Shown one piece after another: positions 11,485-21,878 of a stretch of 64,000 nt of DNA. The DNA is taken from assembly GCA_905221605.1 (NCBI GenBank), contig CAJNDS010000232.1, positions 62,001 to 126,000 of the forward strand. Reading direction: 5' to 3'. A program made the translations under genes and the position numbers. Below the pieces are notes generated by a model. The model was not told the origin of the DNA. It made no database searches and saw only the letters and a program-made list of their open reading frames with translations. The DNA is from Symbiodinium natans. Taxonomy: Eukaryota > Sar > Dinophyceae > Suessiales > Symbiodiniaceae. How positions within the stretch are numbered: the first letter of the stretch is position 1; every line of letters starts with the position of its first letter.

Positions 11485-11590
11485 AGACGTGAGGAAGTCG
11501 ATCGTGTCCGGACTCATGGCTAGGGGCGTGCTCGGTCAGGTTTGGAAAGCAGGGTCCCGGCTTTGTTTTTTCAAAGTGGTGAATTTCGAC
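11485..11590 (-). CDS. candidate exon, unknown protein
   Basis: After AG-G on the minus strand the frame reads VEIHHFEKTKPGPC, then FPNLTEHAPSHESGHDR, and runs into a telomere-like tract. It looks protein-like but I could not chain it to other exons. Neighbouring islands at 11340-11405 and 11965-12060 are also open on the minus strand. Confidence 0.25.
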
Positions 11591-11672
11591 CTCAAAGCGC
11601 ACAGGCTCTAAGTTCCGAAGGTCAATTGCTGGAGAGGGGTGACACAACTAATTGCTTCACGTACGGGGGGGG

Positions 11673-11823
11673 CCTAAACCCTAAACCCTAAACCCTAAAC
11701 CCTAAACCCTAAACCCTAAACCCTAAACCCTAAACCCTAAACCCTAAACCCTAAACCCTAAACCCTAAACCCTAAACCCTAAACCCTAAACCCTAAACCC
11801 TAAACCCTAAACCCTAAACCCTG
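11673..11823. repeat. perfect CCCTAAA array, about 21 units
   Basis: The longest uninterrupted telomere-type array in this part of the window, C-rich on the plus strand. A G-rich array of similar length follows at 12063-12214 on the same strand, so the two face each other. Confidence 0.97.
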
Positions 11824-12062
11824 GGTGGTTCACACGGGGCCTCTGAATAGCGAAGGTCAGTCGCGGGGGAATTGGGGCTTGGGACTAACCCTTAACCCGA
11901 ATCACTAACAAGCTAAACAAGCCATTAACCCGAAACCCTAAACCCTAAACCCTAAAACCCTAAACAAGCAATTAAATGGATCATTTAATCGAAGGATGCC
12001 GGGTTCTTGGGTTGTCGATAATGAAACCTGTTCGGTGCATGTCGGTGCGGGGCTTCAGCTTG

Positions 12063-12214
12063 TTAGGGTTTAGGGTTAGGGTTTAGGGTTTAGGGTTTAG
12101 GGTTTAGGGTTTAGGGTTTAGGGTTTAGGGTTTAGGGTTTAGGGTTTAGGGTTTAGGGTTTAGGGTTTAGGGTTTAGGGTTTAGGGTTTAGGGGTTAGGG
12201 GTTAGGGTTTAGGG
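12063..12214. repeat. TTTAGGG array, about 21 units
   Basis: Nearly perfect G-rich array on the plus strand, in inverted orientation to 11673-11823. Together they could pair into a 150-bp stem with a 240-bp loop. Confidence 0.97.
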
Positions 12215-12306
12215 CTGCGCCTCCTGCGGATGGCTTCGTCTTCTTTGGCCTTCTGCACCACCTGCGCGCAACGCAGCTCACCATCACCCTCCGCACAAGC
12301 CTCCAT
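12215..12306 (-). CDS. candidate first exon starting with ATG
   Basis: On the minus strand an ATG at 12306 opens MEACAEGDGELRCAQVV, then QKAKEDEAIRRRR, and runs straight into the telomere array that ends at 12214. Codons favour C/G at the third position. The array would be the first intron. No downstream exon could be joined with confidence. Confidence 0.35.
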
Positions 12307-12660
12307 CTCTCTAGGGCTTGTACCTTGGACCCTTAAGGGCTGTACCCTTGGGTTTTGGGGAACCCGCCCTAAACCCTAAACCCCAAACCCCAAACCCTAA
12401 ACCTAAGCTCACGCCGAACTTCAGACGTGAAAGCCGCGAAAGCCGCGAAACTCAAAGGATCTTGCCTCCATGCCCTGCTGCTGGCGCAAAAGATAATTTC
12501 CTGAGTGCAAGTGTGGGGGAAGCCTGCCAAAACCCTAAACCCTAAACCCTACATCCTAAATCCTAAACCCTAAATCCTAAATCCTAAGCCCTAAACCCAG
12601 CACGCTTACAGCGGACTTGCAGTGATTTCATCCAGAGCACGACATCCTACAAGGGCGCAT

Positions 12661-12795
12661 CTTGGTAGCCCAGTAACCATCTTGCAACAAGGGTACCCCT
12701 TTTTTGGTAATTCATACGGGAACCCAGGGTTTAGGGAAGTTTATGAGGGAATCCAGAACCCAACAAATGGGTAAAGGGTACCACTGGGCTACCAG
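12661..12795. mobile_element. A-family TIR element outside a recognised gene
   Basis: Starts CTTGGTAGCCCAGTAACC and ends CCACTGGGCTACCAG, with the inner motif AAGGGTACCCCTTTTTTGG. The same ends occur in ATPase introns at 43763-43937, 44532-44646 and 48729-48967, so this is a relative of those introns lying outside a recognised gene. Confidence 0.75.
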
Positions 12796-12944
12796 GGCAT
12801 GGGTGTTGCTGAAGCCTAAACCCTAAACCCTAAACCCTCAACCCTCAACCCTCAACCCTAAAGCCTAAAGCCTAAAGCCTAAACCCTGCAGCTCGGCTGC
12901 CGATGGCCACTTGAGAAAGCGCCTCAGCAACCAGCGCCAGTCCA

Positions 12945-13030
12945 GGGTTTAGGGTTTAGGGTTTAGGGTTTAGGGTTTAGGGTTTAGGGTTTGGGGTTTG
13001 GGGTTTAGGGTTTAGGGTTTAGGGTTTAGA
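12945..13030. repeat. TTTAGGG tract
   Basis: About 12 G-rich units with two TTTGGGG variants. Confidence 0.95.
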
Positions 13031-14654
13031 AGAGGGACTCAGGGGTTGAATTTGAGGGCCTAAACCCGAAACCCTACACCCTTTTCCAAGAGACTTCGCC
13101 CGCCTCGACAATAGAGCCTAAACCCCTAAACCCTCAACCCTAAACCCTAAATTCTAAACCCCCAAACCCCTAAACCCTAAACAATGTGAACCCGGGCTGT
13201 CGGAGGTGCCCGGCGGCGAGCCCTAATCATAAACCACAGCTCTGAGGACCTTTGGCTTAAGGGGGTCCAGGGTTTAGGGTTTAGGGTTAGGGGTTCAGGG
13301 TTCAGGGTTCAGGATTGGCACCGTCAACATCGCAGGAGCATCCTACAACTCCATCTTGATGCGTGGCAGCTGTTCACTTAGTTGTCCAGTACCTAAAAAA
13401 CTAAAGGTTAGCCTTTGGGATTATAAGGGGATTCTATTAAGGTTAACGGTTACCTACCCTACCGCTGAGTTCAACTTGTTTCCACCTTCAGCTGCAAGCC
13501 TTCACCATCGTTTATGTGAGCGACGGACAAAATCACTTTACACCGCGAAATGTCGCGGAATACCATGTTGTCGCTTTGCGTGGGGCCCATATCGCTTTAC
13601 TTACTATGGGACTGCGCGACCCATGTGTCTGAATGTGCAAACAAATGTTGTAGCTTTAGGTGAGGCTCATATCGCTTTCCATGCTTTACTGATGTTCGCA
13701 GCAACTCGTGACCACCGGAGTACTGGCTTAGACAAACAACAATTTTTGGCAGGCGCTCATATATAACTTGGGCAGCCAGTTCGAGTGAGACTCAGACAGC
13801 ATGGTGCGATGATTGGCGTTAGGGCTGGCGTTAGAGGATGCGCAGAGGTTTCACACCACCCCCCCCGCCCTCCCCCTATCTCAGAACCCGGAGGGAACGA
13901 GCCTGCATTTCCTCAGTGTACAAGCGATAGTTGGGCTTGCTGTCTTCGATGGCGAACATCTTCCTCACCTTGCGTTGCTCAAGCCTAAACTCAAGCCTCA
14001 AACCAACCCCCCCCCCCTAGAAGCATGATGTTGCACCCGCTTTAGTATCGCTAGCGCCCTACCCCCAACCCCCATTCCCGGTGAGCAAAACCAAAATTGC
14101 TTGCAACATTAAATAATACAGAACAGGCCTTGAAGGCAACTCCTGATTTTCGAACCATGTGATTAGACGGCAGGAGGTTTGTGAGAGTTTGGCCTGTGGG
14201 CTGGATTTGGCGGTTCATGCCTCGTAGCCCTAAACCCTAAACCCTAAACCCTAAACCCTAAACCCCCAAAACCCTGCTGGTTCTAAGAGATCCCACCTCA
14301 GCCTGGTCGACCTCCGCGGCAGAGAAGTGGTCCGTGAGCGTGCAGAAACTCCACCTCGGTCAAGTCTAGGGCTTCTTAGGGATAGGGTTTAGGGCTTAGG
14401 GCTTAGGGCTTAGGGTTTAGGGTTTAGGGTTTAGGGTTTAGGGTTTAGGGTTTAGGATTTGGGGTTTAGGGTTTAGGGTTTAGGGTTTAGGGGTTAGGGG
14501 TTAGGGCTTCGGGCTTCGGGCCTAGGGTTTAGGGGCTCACGCTCGGACAAGCCAGGCGAGGCAAAGTGATCGCCCGGCCTCCAGCTACATTCGCACTACC
14601 GCGAGACTTCTGCCTACGCCGCCTGCTGATACCACCACAGCAACTTGGGGGTCT
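13031..14654. other. mixed stretch, open frame 13356-13766 of doubtful status
   Basis: A plus-strand open frame at 13356-13766 (136 aa) resembles nothing I recognise. It contains an 80-bp-spaced direct repeat (about 33 bp at 13566 and 13646, sharing CATATCGCTTT), and may just be repeat sequence. The stretch also holds telomere-like tracts at 14227-14265 and 14380-14525, a C-run near 13860, and the motif CTCGGACAAGCCAGGCGAGG at about 14541, which recurs at about 16138. Confidence 0.35.
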
Positions 14655-14745
14655 CTGAAATTAGGGGTACCTTAATATAAGGGAATCCTACCATTTGGGG
14701 GTTTAAATTGGGGGTCCCCTACTTTCGTAAACCCTCACTTCGTGA
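14655..14745. mobile_element. D-family element
   Basis: The order GGGGTACCTTAATATAAGGG, CCTACCATTTGGGGG, GGGGTCCCCTACTTTCGTAA matches copies at 23533-23615 and inside ATPase intron 41367-41637, and in inverted order at 53283-53380. Confidence 0.65.
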
Positions 14746-15194
14746 AGCAAAGCACCTGCCTTCAATAGTCTCTCTCACTACTCAAAGTGCAGCACTAACG
14801 GGGCAGGAATGGGAGCTTGTAACCCCGACAAGGCAGAGCCAGCTTGGCACGCAAGAGAACGGCAGCCGGGAAAGCAAATACCATAATGCTATAATTCCTT
14901 TAACAACATAAAAGCTGTGGTAACCTAAACCCATTTCAAAAAAATCAGAATATAACGCCTGATCAACTGGGTGCGATGCGGTTTCGGCATAGGAGTCCTG
15001 GGGCTTCGGCGATTGTTGGAGCTTCTGGATTTAGGACGCAGAACTTTATGGGGCAAATCTCGAACTGTGGGCAAGTGGGCTTACACCGGCGCACCCTCGC
15101 ATCAGCAAGGTCACTCCAAATCGCTAACTGAGCGAACTGGCGTTCCCTCCCCCCTCCCTCCCTGGACGAGAGAGTGCTTGCTCCCACAAGCTCA

Positions 15195-15246
15195 CAAACC
15201 CTAAACCCTAAACCCTAAACCCTAAACCCTAAACCCTAAACCCTAA
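15195..15246. repeat. CCCTAAA tract
   Basis: Seven perfect units, directly next to the predicted 3' end of the minus-strand exon 15252-15353. Confidence 0.95.
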
Positions 15247-15251
15247 ATGCC

Positions 15252-15353
15252 TCAAAGGATCTGATAAAGAACTATGGCCGATGTCTCGGCCGCCGATGCA
15301 GTGGGTGCATTCTCGAGGGCAAGTCGGCTTGCTTCTTCGGCTTGCGCTTGCTC
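15252..15353 (-). CDS. candidate terminal exon, Ala/Glu-rich
   Basis: On the minus strand, after AG-G, 34 codons read EQAQAEEASRLALENAPT, then ASAAETSAIVLYQIL and a TGA stop. The composition suggests a helical segment. A TTTAGGG array (15359-15483) lies immediately upstream and would form its intron. The plus strand is also open here, so the strand is not certain. Confidence 0.35.
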   Translation of the reverse strand, partial: EQAQAEEASRLALENAPTASAAETSAIVLYQIL

Positions 15354-15358
15354 CTGGC

Positions 15359-15483
15359 TGAGGGTTTAGGGTTTAGGGTTTAGGGTTTAGGGTTTAGGGT
15401 TTAGGGTTTAGGGTTTAGGGTTTAGGGTTTAGGGTTTAGGGTTTGGGGTTTAGGGTTTAGGGTTTAGGGTTTAGGGTTTAGGG
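15359..15483. repeat. TTTAGGG array, about 17 units
   Basis: Nearly perfect G-rich array. With the C-rich array at 15735-15902 it brackets a 250-bp island that contains a C-family element. Confidence 0.97.
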
Positions 15484-15589
15484 TGAGACCACAGCCAGTT
15501 TGCATGTGCGTGAGCTGCACCAGAGAGGCCAAGATATGTCAAGACACCCAAAACAAGAAGAAGTCATCAGCCAGTTGCGAAAAAACTCT

Positions 15590-15700
15590 ACTTGGAGGTT
15601 CATGGGTCATCAGATGTAGGGTTGTAAGTATCCTAAACAGGGTTATCGGTAAAGCTACCGCACTCATCACCTACTTACAACTACCCATGAAGCTCCAGCA
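15590..15700. mobile_element. C-family TIR element, copy 4
   Basis: Starts ACTTGGAGGTTCATGGG and ends CCCATGAAGCTCCAG. About 110 bp. A plus-strand open island (15484-15589, HVRELHQRGQDMSRHPKQEE) ends at its left border, so the element may be an intron there. Confidence 0.75.
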
Positions 15701-15734
15701 GGCTCCCGACTACATGCAGCTCCTAAATCCAGAC

Positions 15735-15902
15735 CCAACTCCCCTAAACCCTAAACCCTAAACCCTAAACCCTAAACCCTAAACCCTAAACCCTAAACCC
15801 TAAATTAAACCCTAAACCCTAAACCCTAAACCCTAAACCCTAAACCCTAAACCCTAAACCCTAAACCCTAAACCCTAAACCCTAAACCCTAAACCCTAAA
15901 CC
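15735..15902. repeat. CCCTAAA array, about 23 units
   Basis: Nearly perfect C-rich array with a single break (TTAAA) near 15805. Confidence 0.97.
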
Positions 15903-16594
15903 CAACGAATGGGCTGGGCCTCATCCTCGGCATCGGCCCCTGGCATCAAGAGCTCGTCCAAGCACTCCTCCCACTGCATAAAGGGACTGTAGTGAGAAGT
16001 AGGGTTTAGGGTTTAGGGTTTAAGGTTTAGGGTTTAGGGTTTTAGGGCTAAGGGTTTAGGGTGGGAACCCCAAACAGGGAACCTACAAGTATATAGTAGG
16101 AATGTAACAGGAGGGTTTAGGGATTAATCGCTCACACTCGGACAAGCCAGGCGAGGTACACACTGTCCCATGGTTTAGGGTTTAGGGTTTAGAGTTTGGG
16201 GTTTATTCTTGGGGTTCCCTGTTCGGGGTTCCCATTAACGTCCATTGTATCAGATTCTGGTGCATGTGCCGTCAGAAGACCCCGAACCCTATCCCTAGTA
16301 GGAGCCATGGCATCTGCTTGCTCTGGCTTTCGGGGTCCAACTGCTCGTTTCTTGGAACGGCCCCACAAGGCTTGCGATTGATCACCTCGAAATGAGGGTC
16401 CCTGTTTGAGCCTTATCGTAAGGACCCCAAGAAGAGGCCCTATTTAATTTAGAGAACGACCAATGTAACGGGCCAATGACCCGGGAGGATGGAAGCCCCA
16501 AGGGCCACCAAGGCACAGTTTGAGGTTCCCCGGCTTAGGAAACCGCAAACGTATCACGCCTCGCCAATGCCTCGCGATTGAGCTCTTTCGCTCT

Positions 16595-16633
16595 CTCTCT
16601 CTCGCTCCCTCTCTGTCTGTCTCGCTCGTTCGC

Positions 16634-16686
<53 letters not shown>
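16595..16686. repeat. CT/CG microsatellite
   Basis: (CT)n with CGCT interruptions. It produces Arg-Glu or Ser-Leu repeat open frames on the two strands that I do not regard as genes. Confidence 0.9.
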
Positions 16687-16687
<1 letters not shown>

Positions 16688-18011
16688 CAATTGCTGCAGA
16701 TGACGTGGCGCATCGCCCGGGAAGTGGGAGAGAGCGAGAATGAGCGGTTGTTCTTTTTTGTTGCTTCCTTTCGTGACTCTTTCTGATCGCTTCCCTCCTT
16801 CCCTCCCCGGTGCTGCTGCTCAGCTCTGCCTCTTCTTCCCTCAGTTTCTGTGCCGCCGAGACGAAGTTGAGCGCTGCCATGCATGTAGTATGGCCGGAAA
16901 CCCTAAACCCTAATCCCTAAACCCTAACCCTAAACCCTACACCCTAGACCCTAGACCCTAAACCCTAAACCCTAAACCCTAAACCCTAAACCCTAAACCC
17001 TAAACCCTAACCCTACCAAACCCCGTGCCACCCTTGAACTCCCAACTCTAACCCGAGAACCCGCCAAGACCCCACGTCCTAAGACCCAACTCACCACTAC
17101 TATTTGCTGCAGAACCCCCCGAACATGGAAGAAAATAATCGCTATTTCTCCCTTAAGTATTCGGAAGAAGAGTTTGTATTTCGCGGGGGTTCTTAAGCAA
17201 ATAGTAGCCCTAAACCCTTAACCCTTAACCTTACACCCTAAACCCTAAACCCTTACCCCTAAACCCTAAACCCACTCTATTCCAAATCTGAACCTTTCCT
17301 GGAGGGGTGGGGCCGCCAGGATTGGCACTTCGCCGGCATCACCATCCTGGCAGCTCAGAGACCCAGGAGTAACCTAGGAATAAACAGGGTATCCTTTTTG
17401 GTTTTCAGGGGAGTATAAGGAACCCCAACCCTGAAAAAAGGACATAGGGGCCTACTACGGGTCCTAGACTCAGGGTCCACATGTCGTGGCCCTCTTGGCC
17501 TTTCGGGAAGACGTACGGGGGGTTAGGGTTTCGGGTTTATGGCTTATAGGGCTTAGGGCTTAGGGCTCATGGTTTAGGGCCATTCTTGTTGTTGGCTTCA
17601 AGATCGATCGGTCGAAAGTGATGGACGCTTCTGATGTCTTCGAATGAGAGGGCGCGCTAGGAGTTGAGAGCATGGGGGGTGTTGTTTGTTGTGGCACCCT
17701 GCGGATTCCATCGGGCTGGCAAGCCACTTGCTTGCAGGAAACCTCTACGGCAAGTGTCACGGGCTGCGAGTGGCGAGACGAAGCGGGAGTCGCTCAAGAA
17801 TCTCATGGATGTAGCCTGGGTAGGAAATACCCGGTCAAAAAGCAAGCGGAACGCCAAACTGCCAAACCCCCTGCTTTGCAGTCCAGTAGCCATCCTATCA
17901 TAAGGGTACCCTCTTTTGGGGTTGGATACTTGATAAGGGAACCCTAACCCTAAACCTTAAACCCTAAAGCCTAAACCCTATAGACCCTAATCCCTACAAA
18001 CCCTAAACCCT
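16687..18011. other. spacer with telomere-like tracts; doubtful exon 17738-17878
   Basis: Holds telomere-like tracts at 16899-17010 and 17205-17270. The plus-strand stretch 17738-17878, after AG-G, reads ASGETKRESLKNLMDVAWVG and ends at an A-family left end (GCTTTGCAGTCCAGTAGCC), so it may be an exon. The opposite strand is open too. Confidence 0.3.
17358..17468. mobile_element. B-family element, reverse orientation
   Basis: Starts GACCCAGGAGTAACCTAGG and ends GGCCTACTACGGGTCCTAG, the reverse complement order of ATPase intron 42867-42982 (GTTACTAGGACC at one end, GGTCTAG at the other). Confidence 0.7.
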
Positions 18012-18105
18012 GAAGCAGCAGAAGCCCTGGAATGCCTCCACAGCAAGAGCTCCATCTGCGAGGCAGAGGCGGCCATGCAGCCCACCCCATCTCGGAAGCT
18101 TTACG
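18012..18105 (+). CDS. candidate exon, unknown protein
   Basis: The plus strand reads EAAEALECLHSKSSICEAEA, then AMQPTPSRKLYG, with strong C/G third-position bias, and runs into a TTTAGGG tract at 18106. The acceptor (AG followed by C or A) is not the usual AG-G. Not chained to other exons. Confidence 0.3.
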
Positions 18106-19838
18106 GTTTAGGGTTTAGGGTTAGGGTTTAAGGTTTAGGGTTTAGGGTTTAGGGTTTAGGGTTTAGGGTTTAGGGTTTAGGGATTAGGGAAACATCAATG
18201 AAAGGTTGCTGGAGCGAACCTCACAACCAAAGCCCCTAACCTCCTAAACCCCGCAAGGAGCAGGACACAGCAATCCTAAAGCAGAACTTAGTGCTGGAGT
18301 GAGCAAATCCTGTATGCATCCCTGGCTTCCTAACCCCTGCAATCACTTACCTAGGTCCCCCAAAAAACTAGGTTTAGGGTTTAGGGTTTAGGGTCTAAGG
18401 TTTAGGATTTAGGGTTTAGGGTTTAGGGACAGAACCGCTTCGGGGCTTGATGAGGTTTATAGCTTATGCGGGAGAGAGAAAAGCATAACACAGGAGACGC
18501 ACAAGCCTTAGAAATGCCAAACCCACGTACCAAACCAACCTTAGGGTTTAGGGATTAGGGATTAGGGTTTAGGGTTTAGGGCTGTTTGCTGCCCAGCCGC
18601 CGCACGAATCGCCCACCCTTTGCAACGCCTGGAACCACCGCCTCCGTTCCATCAAGGGATTAAGACGAGTACCCCAAAAGTTGTACCCCTAAAAGGTTCT
18701 GCTAATATACTCCTCATATGGTCCTGATACTACCTTATAAGCATCTGTAAAAGGGTTCCCCCAAACCCAAGGATACAACCTGAGGGGTCCAAGGTAGAAC
18801 CCCAAAACCCTAAACCCCAACCCTAAGCCCCAAGCCCTAAACCCTCCCTAAACCCTAAAACCCCAGTCCAGAAGGGTTGGAGCTATTTGGCGCCGCGGCT
18901 GAAGGGCGGGAAACTTATGGCCGAGTCCAGAGCCCTGAGGGAAAGCACGACTGTCGAACTAAATCCTAAACCCTAAACCCTGAAATAAAACCCAAGACCC
19001 AGCTGCAGCGCACAAACCCTTTGACACTTACAGCAGTCACACCTGACAGGGAGGTTCATGCGTACTTAGAAGTATGGGTACACGTACCCTAAGTAAGGTT
19101 GCAACCATAGTTACCCTACCTATTCCCTCTAAACCCGAAACCCTAAACCCAAACCCTGAACCCGGAACCCTAAACCCCAATCCCTAAACCCTAAACCCTA
19201 AACCCTAAACCCTAAACCGTAAACCCCAATCCCTAAACCCTAAGCCCTGAACCCTACACCTCAATCCCTAAACCCAAAACCCTAGTACACTCGCTCACAT
19301 CTCGGGACTCTGGAGGTGGTGTTCTTGAAGCCAAAAATACTGTTTAGGGTTTAGGGTTTAGGGTTTGGGGTTTGGGGTTTAGGGTTTAGGGTGCACTGCA
19401 GTCATTCGTGAATCGAGGGGGTTGTTATGAGTAGGGTCGGTTGGGCAGGTTGGGCCGGTAGGGCTTAGGGTTTAGGGTTCTTCTTCTTCGTTTTCTTCTT
19501 CTTCTGTGCACTTTAGTTCTCTCTCGCGCTCTCTCACTCTCTCTCTCTCTCTCTCTTTATTTTTTCTCTCTGTCTCTCTCACTCCCAAACCCTCAAGACC
19601 TTTTCTGCCAGAAACCTGGGAAGCAGGCCTCATAGTCGCTGTCCTCACCGGGATCCAAACTGGGCAGCGCATTTGTCTCCGGCCTCGTCAGCAGGATTTG
19701 TTGGGGGCATCGGAACATGTAGGGTTGAAGTCAAAAGGTTTAAGGGGTTTAGGGTTAGGGTTTAGGGTTTAGGGTTTAGGGTTTCAGGATTGAGGTTCTG
19801 AAAAGAGGGCTAGTAAGTTGCAAGGCTTTTGGGGGTTT
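18106..19838. other. telomere-like tracts and islands
   Basis: Tracts at 18106-18190, 18370-18430, 19137-19275, 19342-19392 and 19745-19790. The island 18875-18965 is open on the plus strand after AG-G. A diverged C-family element lies near 19048-19128 (GGAGGTTCATGCGTACTTAG). A CT run at 19520-19580 gives spurious Ser-Leu frames. Confidence 0.4.
18653..18802. mobile_element. F-family element, copy 1
   Basis: Shares its whole length with 62286-62432: TCAAGGGAT, GTACCCC, GTTGTACCCCTAAA, AATATACTCCT, and the end GTCCAAGGTAGAA. The two copies are about 43 kb apart in the same orientation. Confidence 0.7.
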
Positions 19839-20155
19839 TCAGTGCCTTGCGGCGTTGCCATGCCTTCGGGAATTCCATCTGCAAACTTCGACTCCCCTCT
19901 CAAGGATCACTTCTCCGTCTTCAACGAAGCACACTCTAGCTCCGACATGGGGCTCGAAATCCATTACGTGCCCTTTTCAAGTCACTGGTCTAGCAAAAAA
20001 ATGAAAAACAAAAACCAATATATATATATATATACACATAATTCCACGTAGTGCCAATCAAGGGGTCTCCGGAACGAGCAGCCCTTTCATCTTGAAGACG
20101 GAGCCACCCATGGAACCCGTGCCATCACATCGTTCCAGATCTTGTGAGCTCCCAC
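19839..20155 (-). CDS. uncharacterised protein, C-terminal part, two exons
   Basis: Exon 20060-20155 joins exon 19839-19972 across an 87-bp GA-AG intron (19973-20059) that contains an (AT)n run and a T-rich 3' end. The join is in frame: CDGTGSMGGSVFKMKGLL, VPETPWHVMDFEPHVGARV, CFVEDGEVILERGVEVCRW, ending NSRRHGNAARH and TGA. Both exons begin with G after AG. The alternating hydrophobic and charged pattern of the second exon suggests beta strands, but I cannot name the family. A plus-strand chain over the same bases was considered and judged weaker. Confidence 0.5.
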
Positions 20156-20336
20156 CTACCAAAGGAATGCAAAGCCCACCCGCGTTAAGCCCAAGCCCTC
20201 GGAGACTCTGCCTGGAAACCCTGAGCCCGAAATCTCAGCAAACCCTAAACCCTAAACCCTAAACCCTGAACCCTAAGACCTAAACCCTAAACCCTAAACC
20301 CTAAACCCTATAACCCTAAACCCTAAGCCCTAAGCC

Positions 20337-21202
20337 CTAAGTCTCAATCTCAGGCAGAGACGGCTTGCAGGACTCCGAGTCCTTCGTCTCGCCGCCGCTC
20401 GCGCTCGCCGAGGACTCGTCGTCGGAATCCTGCTTTTCTGGTCTTGGGGTTTAAGGTTTAGGGTTTAGGGTCTAGGGTTTAGAGGTTCGAGGTTTAGGGG
20501 TTTAGGGATTTAGGGGTTTAGGGTTTAGGGATTTAGGGTTTAGGGTTTGGGGTTTAAGGTCAACTTCTTCAGTTCGGCTCGGGGAGTTTGCTTTTTTGTC
20601 AGGGGGAGGGGGGGGTTTTCGGGGTATAGGAATTTGGTAGGTAGCCTATGGAGCTAAATTTCCCTCATTCCGTACTAGGACTGGAAGGTAGAGCCGGATG
20701 CCCTCAAACCCAAAAGCAAGCGTATAGAACTGGATTTTTGACCTTTGAGCTCCGCAATGAGTGCGGATTCCAATGAGCAGCTGAGGGTACTGTCATAGAC
20801 CCTATAAACCCTAAACCCTAAACCACGCCATTTCATCCCCAGCATGTCCTGAGAGTTTCTGCAGCAAGGTTTAGGATTTAGGATTTAGGGTCTAGGGTCG
20901 GTGTTCAGGGTTCAGGGCCTTGCATGTTTCATAATTCTAGCATCTCGCGTACCATTCTCGACCGCCGCACCCCCAGACTGCGGAAGTATTTGGAAAGCCT
21001 CGGGCCTCAAACTCAAACACATCTCCTTCAACGACGCTCAGGATCGGTAGTTTTTTTTTCGCGTTTCGCTTTTTTTGCATGCTGGAGTGTCAGGCGATGC
21101 CGCTTCCGGGCCTTCTCGTTGCCCGGAACGTATCCGTCTTCCCACCAGTAGCGGACGCCTTGGACAAAGAAGCTGCGGCGGGGTTCTTGACCTTCAGGGT
21201 TC
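20337..21202 (-). CDS. uncharacterised basic/acidic protein, C-terminal part, three exons
   Basis: Exons 21038-21202, 20667-20742 and 20337-20429 join in frame (GC-AG then GA-AG, all AG-G) to a TAG stop. The first exon is very basic (GNEKARKRHRLTLQH, then AKKAKREKKTTDPE) after a Trp-containing stretch (RYWWEDGYVP). The second is hydrophobic (KIQFYTLAFGFEGIRLYLP). The third is an acidic Ser-rich tail (DSDDESSASASGGETKDSE) with strong C/G third-position bias. The 237-bp last intron holds a TTTAGGG tract. The basic cluster could be a nuclear localisation signal. No family recognised. The upstream stretch to 21327 is open and may hold another exon. Confidence 0.5.
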
Positions 21203-21878
21203 CTCCGAACTTCTTTTAGGGTTTGGGGTTTAGGGCCTAGGTTCTCCCTACAATGGGCCATTTTGACACGCCACTGCCCAGGCCCCCCAATAAAAGGAGT
21301 ACTGGGTCCTGCGTTGGGAGCCTCCAAAGTGGAGAGATTTTCCTAAGGGAAGCGAAAGGTTCAGGGTCTCATATCCAAAGAGCCCAATGTTGCTTAATTG
21401 AGGAATAAACCTTAAATCATCCCAAAGATCGGGATTCGGAAGGCAGGAGACTCCATTTTGCCCCACTTCGGGGCTGTTACACCCGAAACCTAAAACCTAA
21501 AACCTAAACCCTAAACCTTAAACCTTCTGTGTGTTTTAGGTATCCCAAAAACGACCTGCCAAGCTGACCATGTCGCAGCTCCAGCCGCGAGGGCTTCGGC
21601 TGTTAGGGGGCTGTACAGACAGTTGGGGGGTCTAGGGCATAGGGCTTTTAGATTTTGGGGGTTAGGGTTTTAGGGTTTAGGGTTTAGGGTTTAGGGTTTA
21701 GGGTTTAGGACTTTAGGGAGGGGGTTAGGGGGTTTGGGTGCACTTTTGGCTAAGCTAGGGGGAGTTGGGAGTTTAGGGCGCAATGTTGGTGCTTGCCCGC
21801 GACAGCGTTCAGTCCAGACTACATGCTGCGCTGTGACCGGAAGAGAACCCAGGCAGACAAGTTACAGTCCGGTTGCAC
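21203..21878. other. spacer between two minus-strand models
   Basis: Contains part of a G-family hairpin element (about 21378-21425), telomere-like tracts near 21480-21520 and 21668-21715, and a G-rich run. Possible upstream exon of the preceding gene within 21230-21327. Confidence 0.4.

Noticed and set aside
11673-11823. A chromosome end (true telomere)
   Set aside because: The tract is interstitial, unique sequence continues on both sides, and dozens of similar tracts occur in both orientations across the window.
16444-16884. Arg-Glu-rich and Ser-Leu-rich open frames
   Set aside because: Caused by a (CT)n/(GA)n microsatellite in all frames.
19825-20147. Plus-strand two-exon model over 19.8-20.1 kb
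   Set aside because: In frame and plausible, but the minus-strand join over the same bases has a T-rich acceptor and a more protein-like product.
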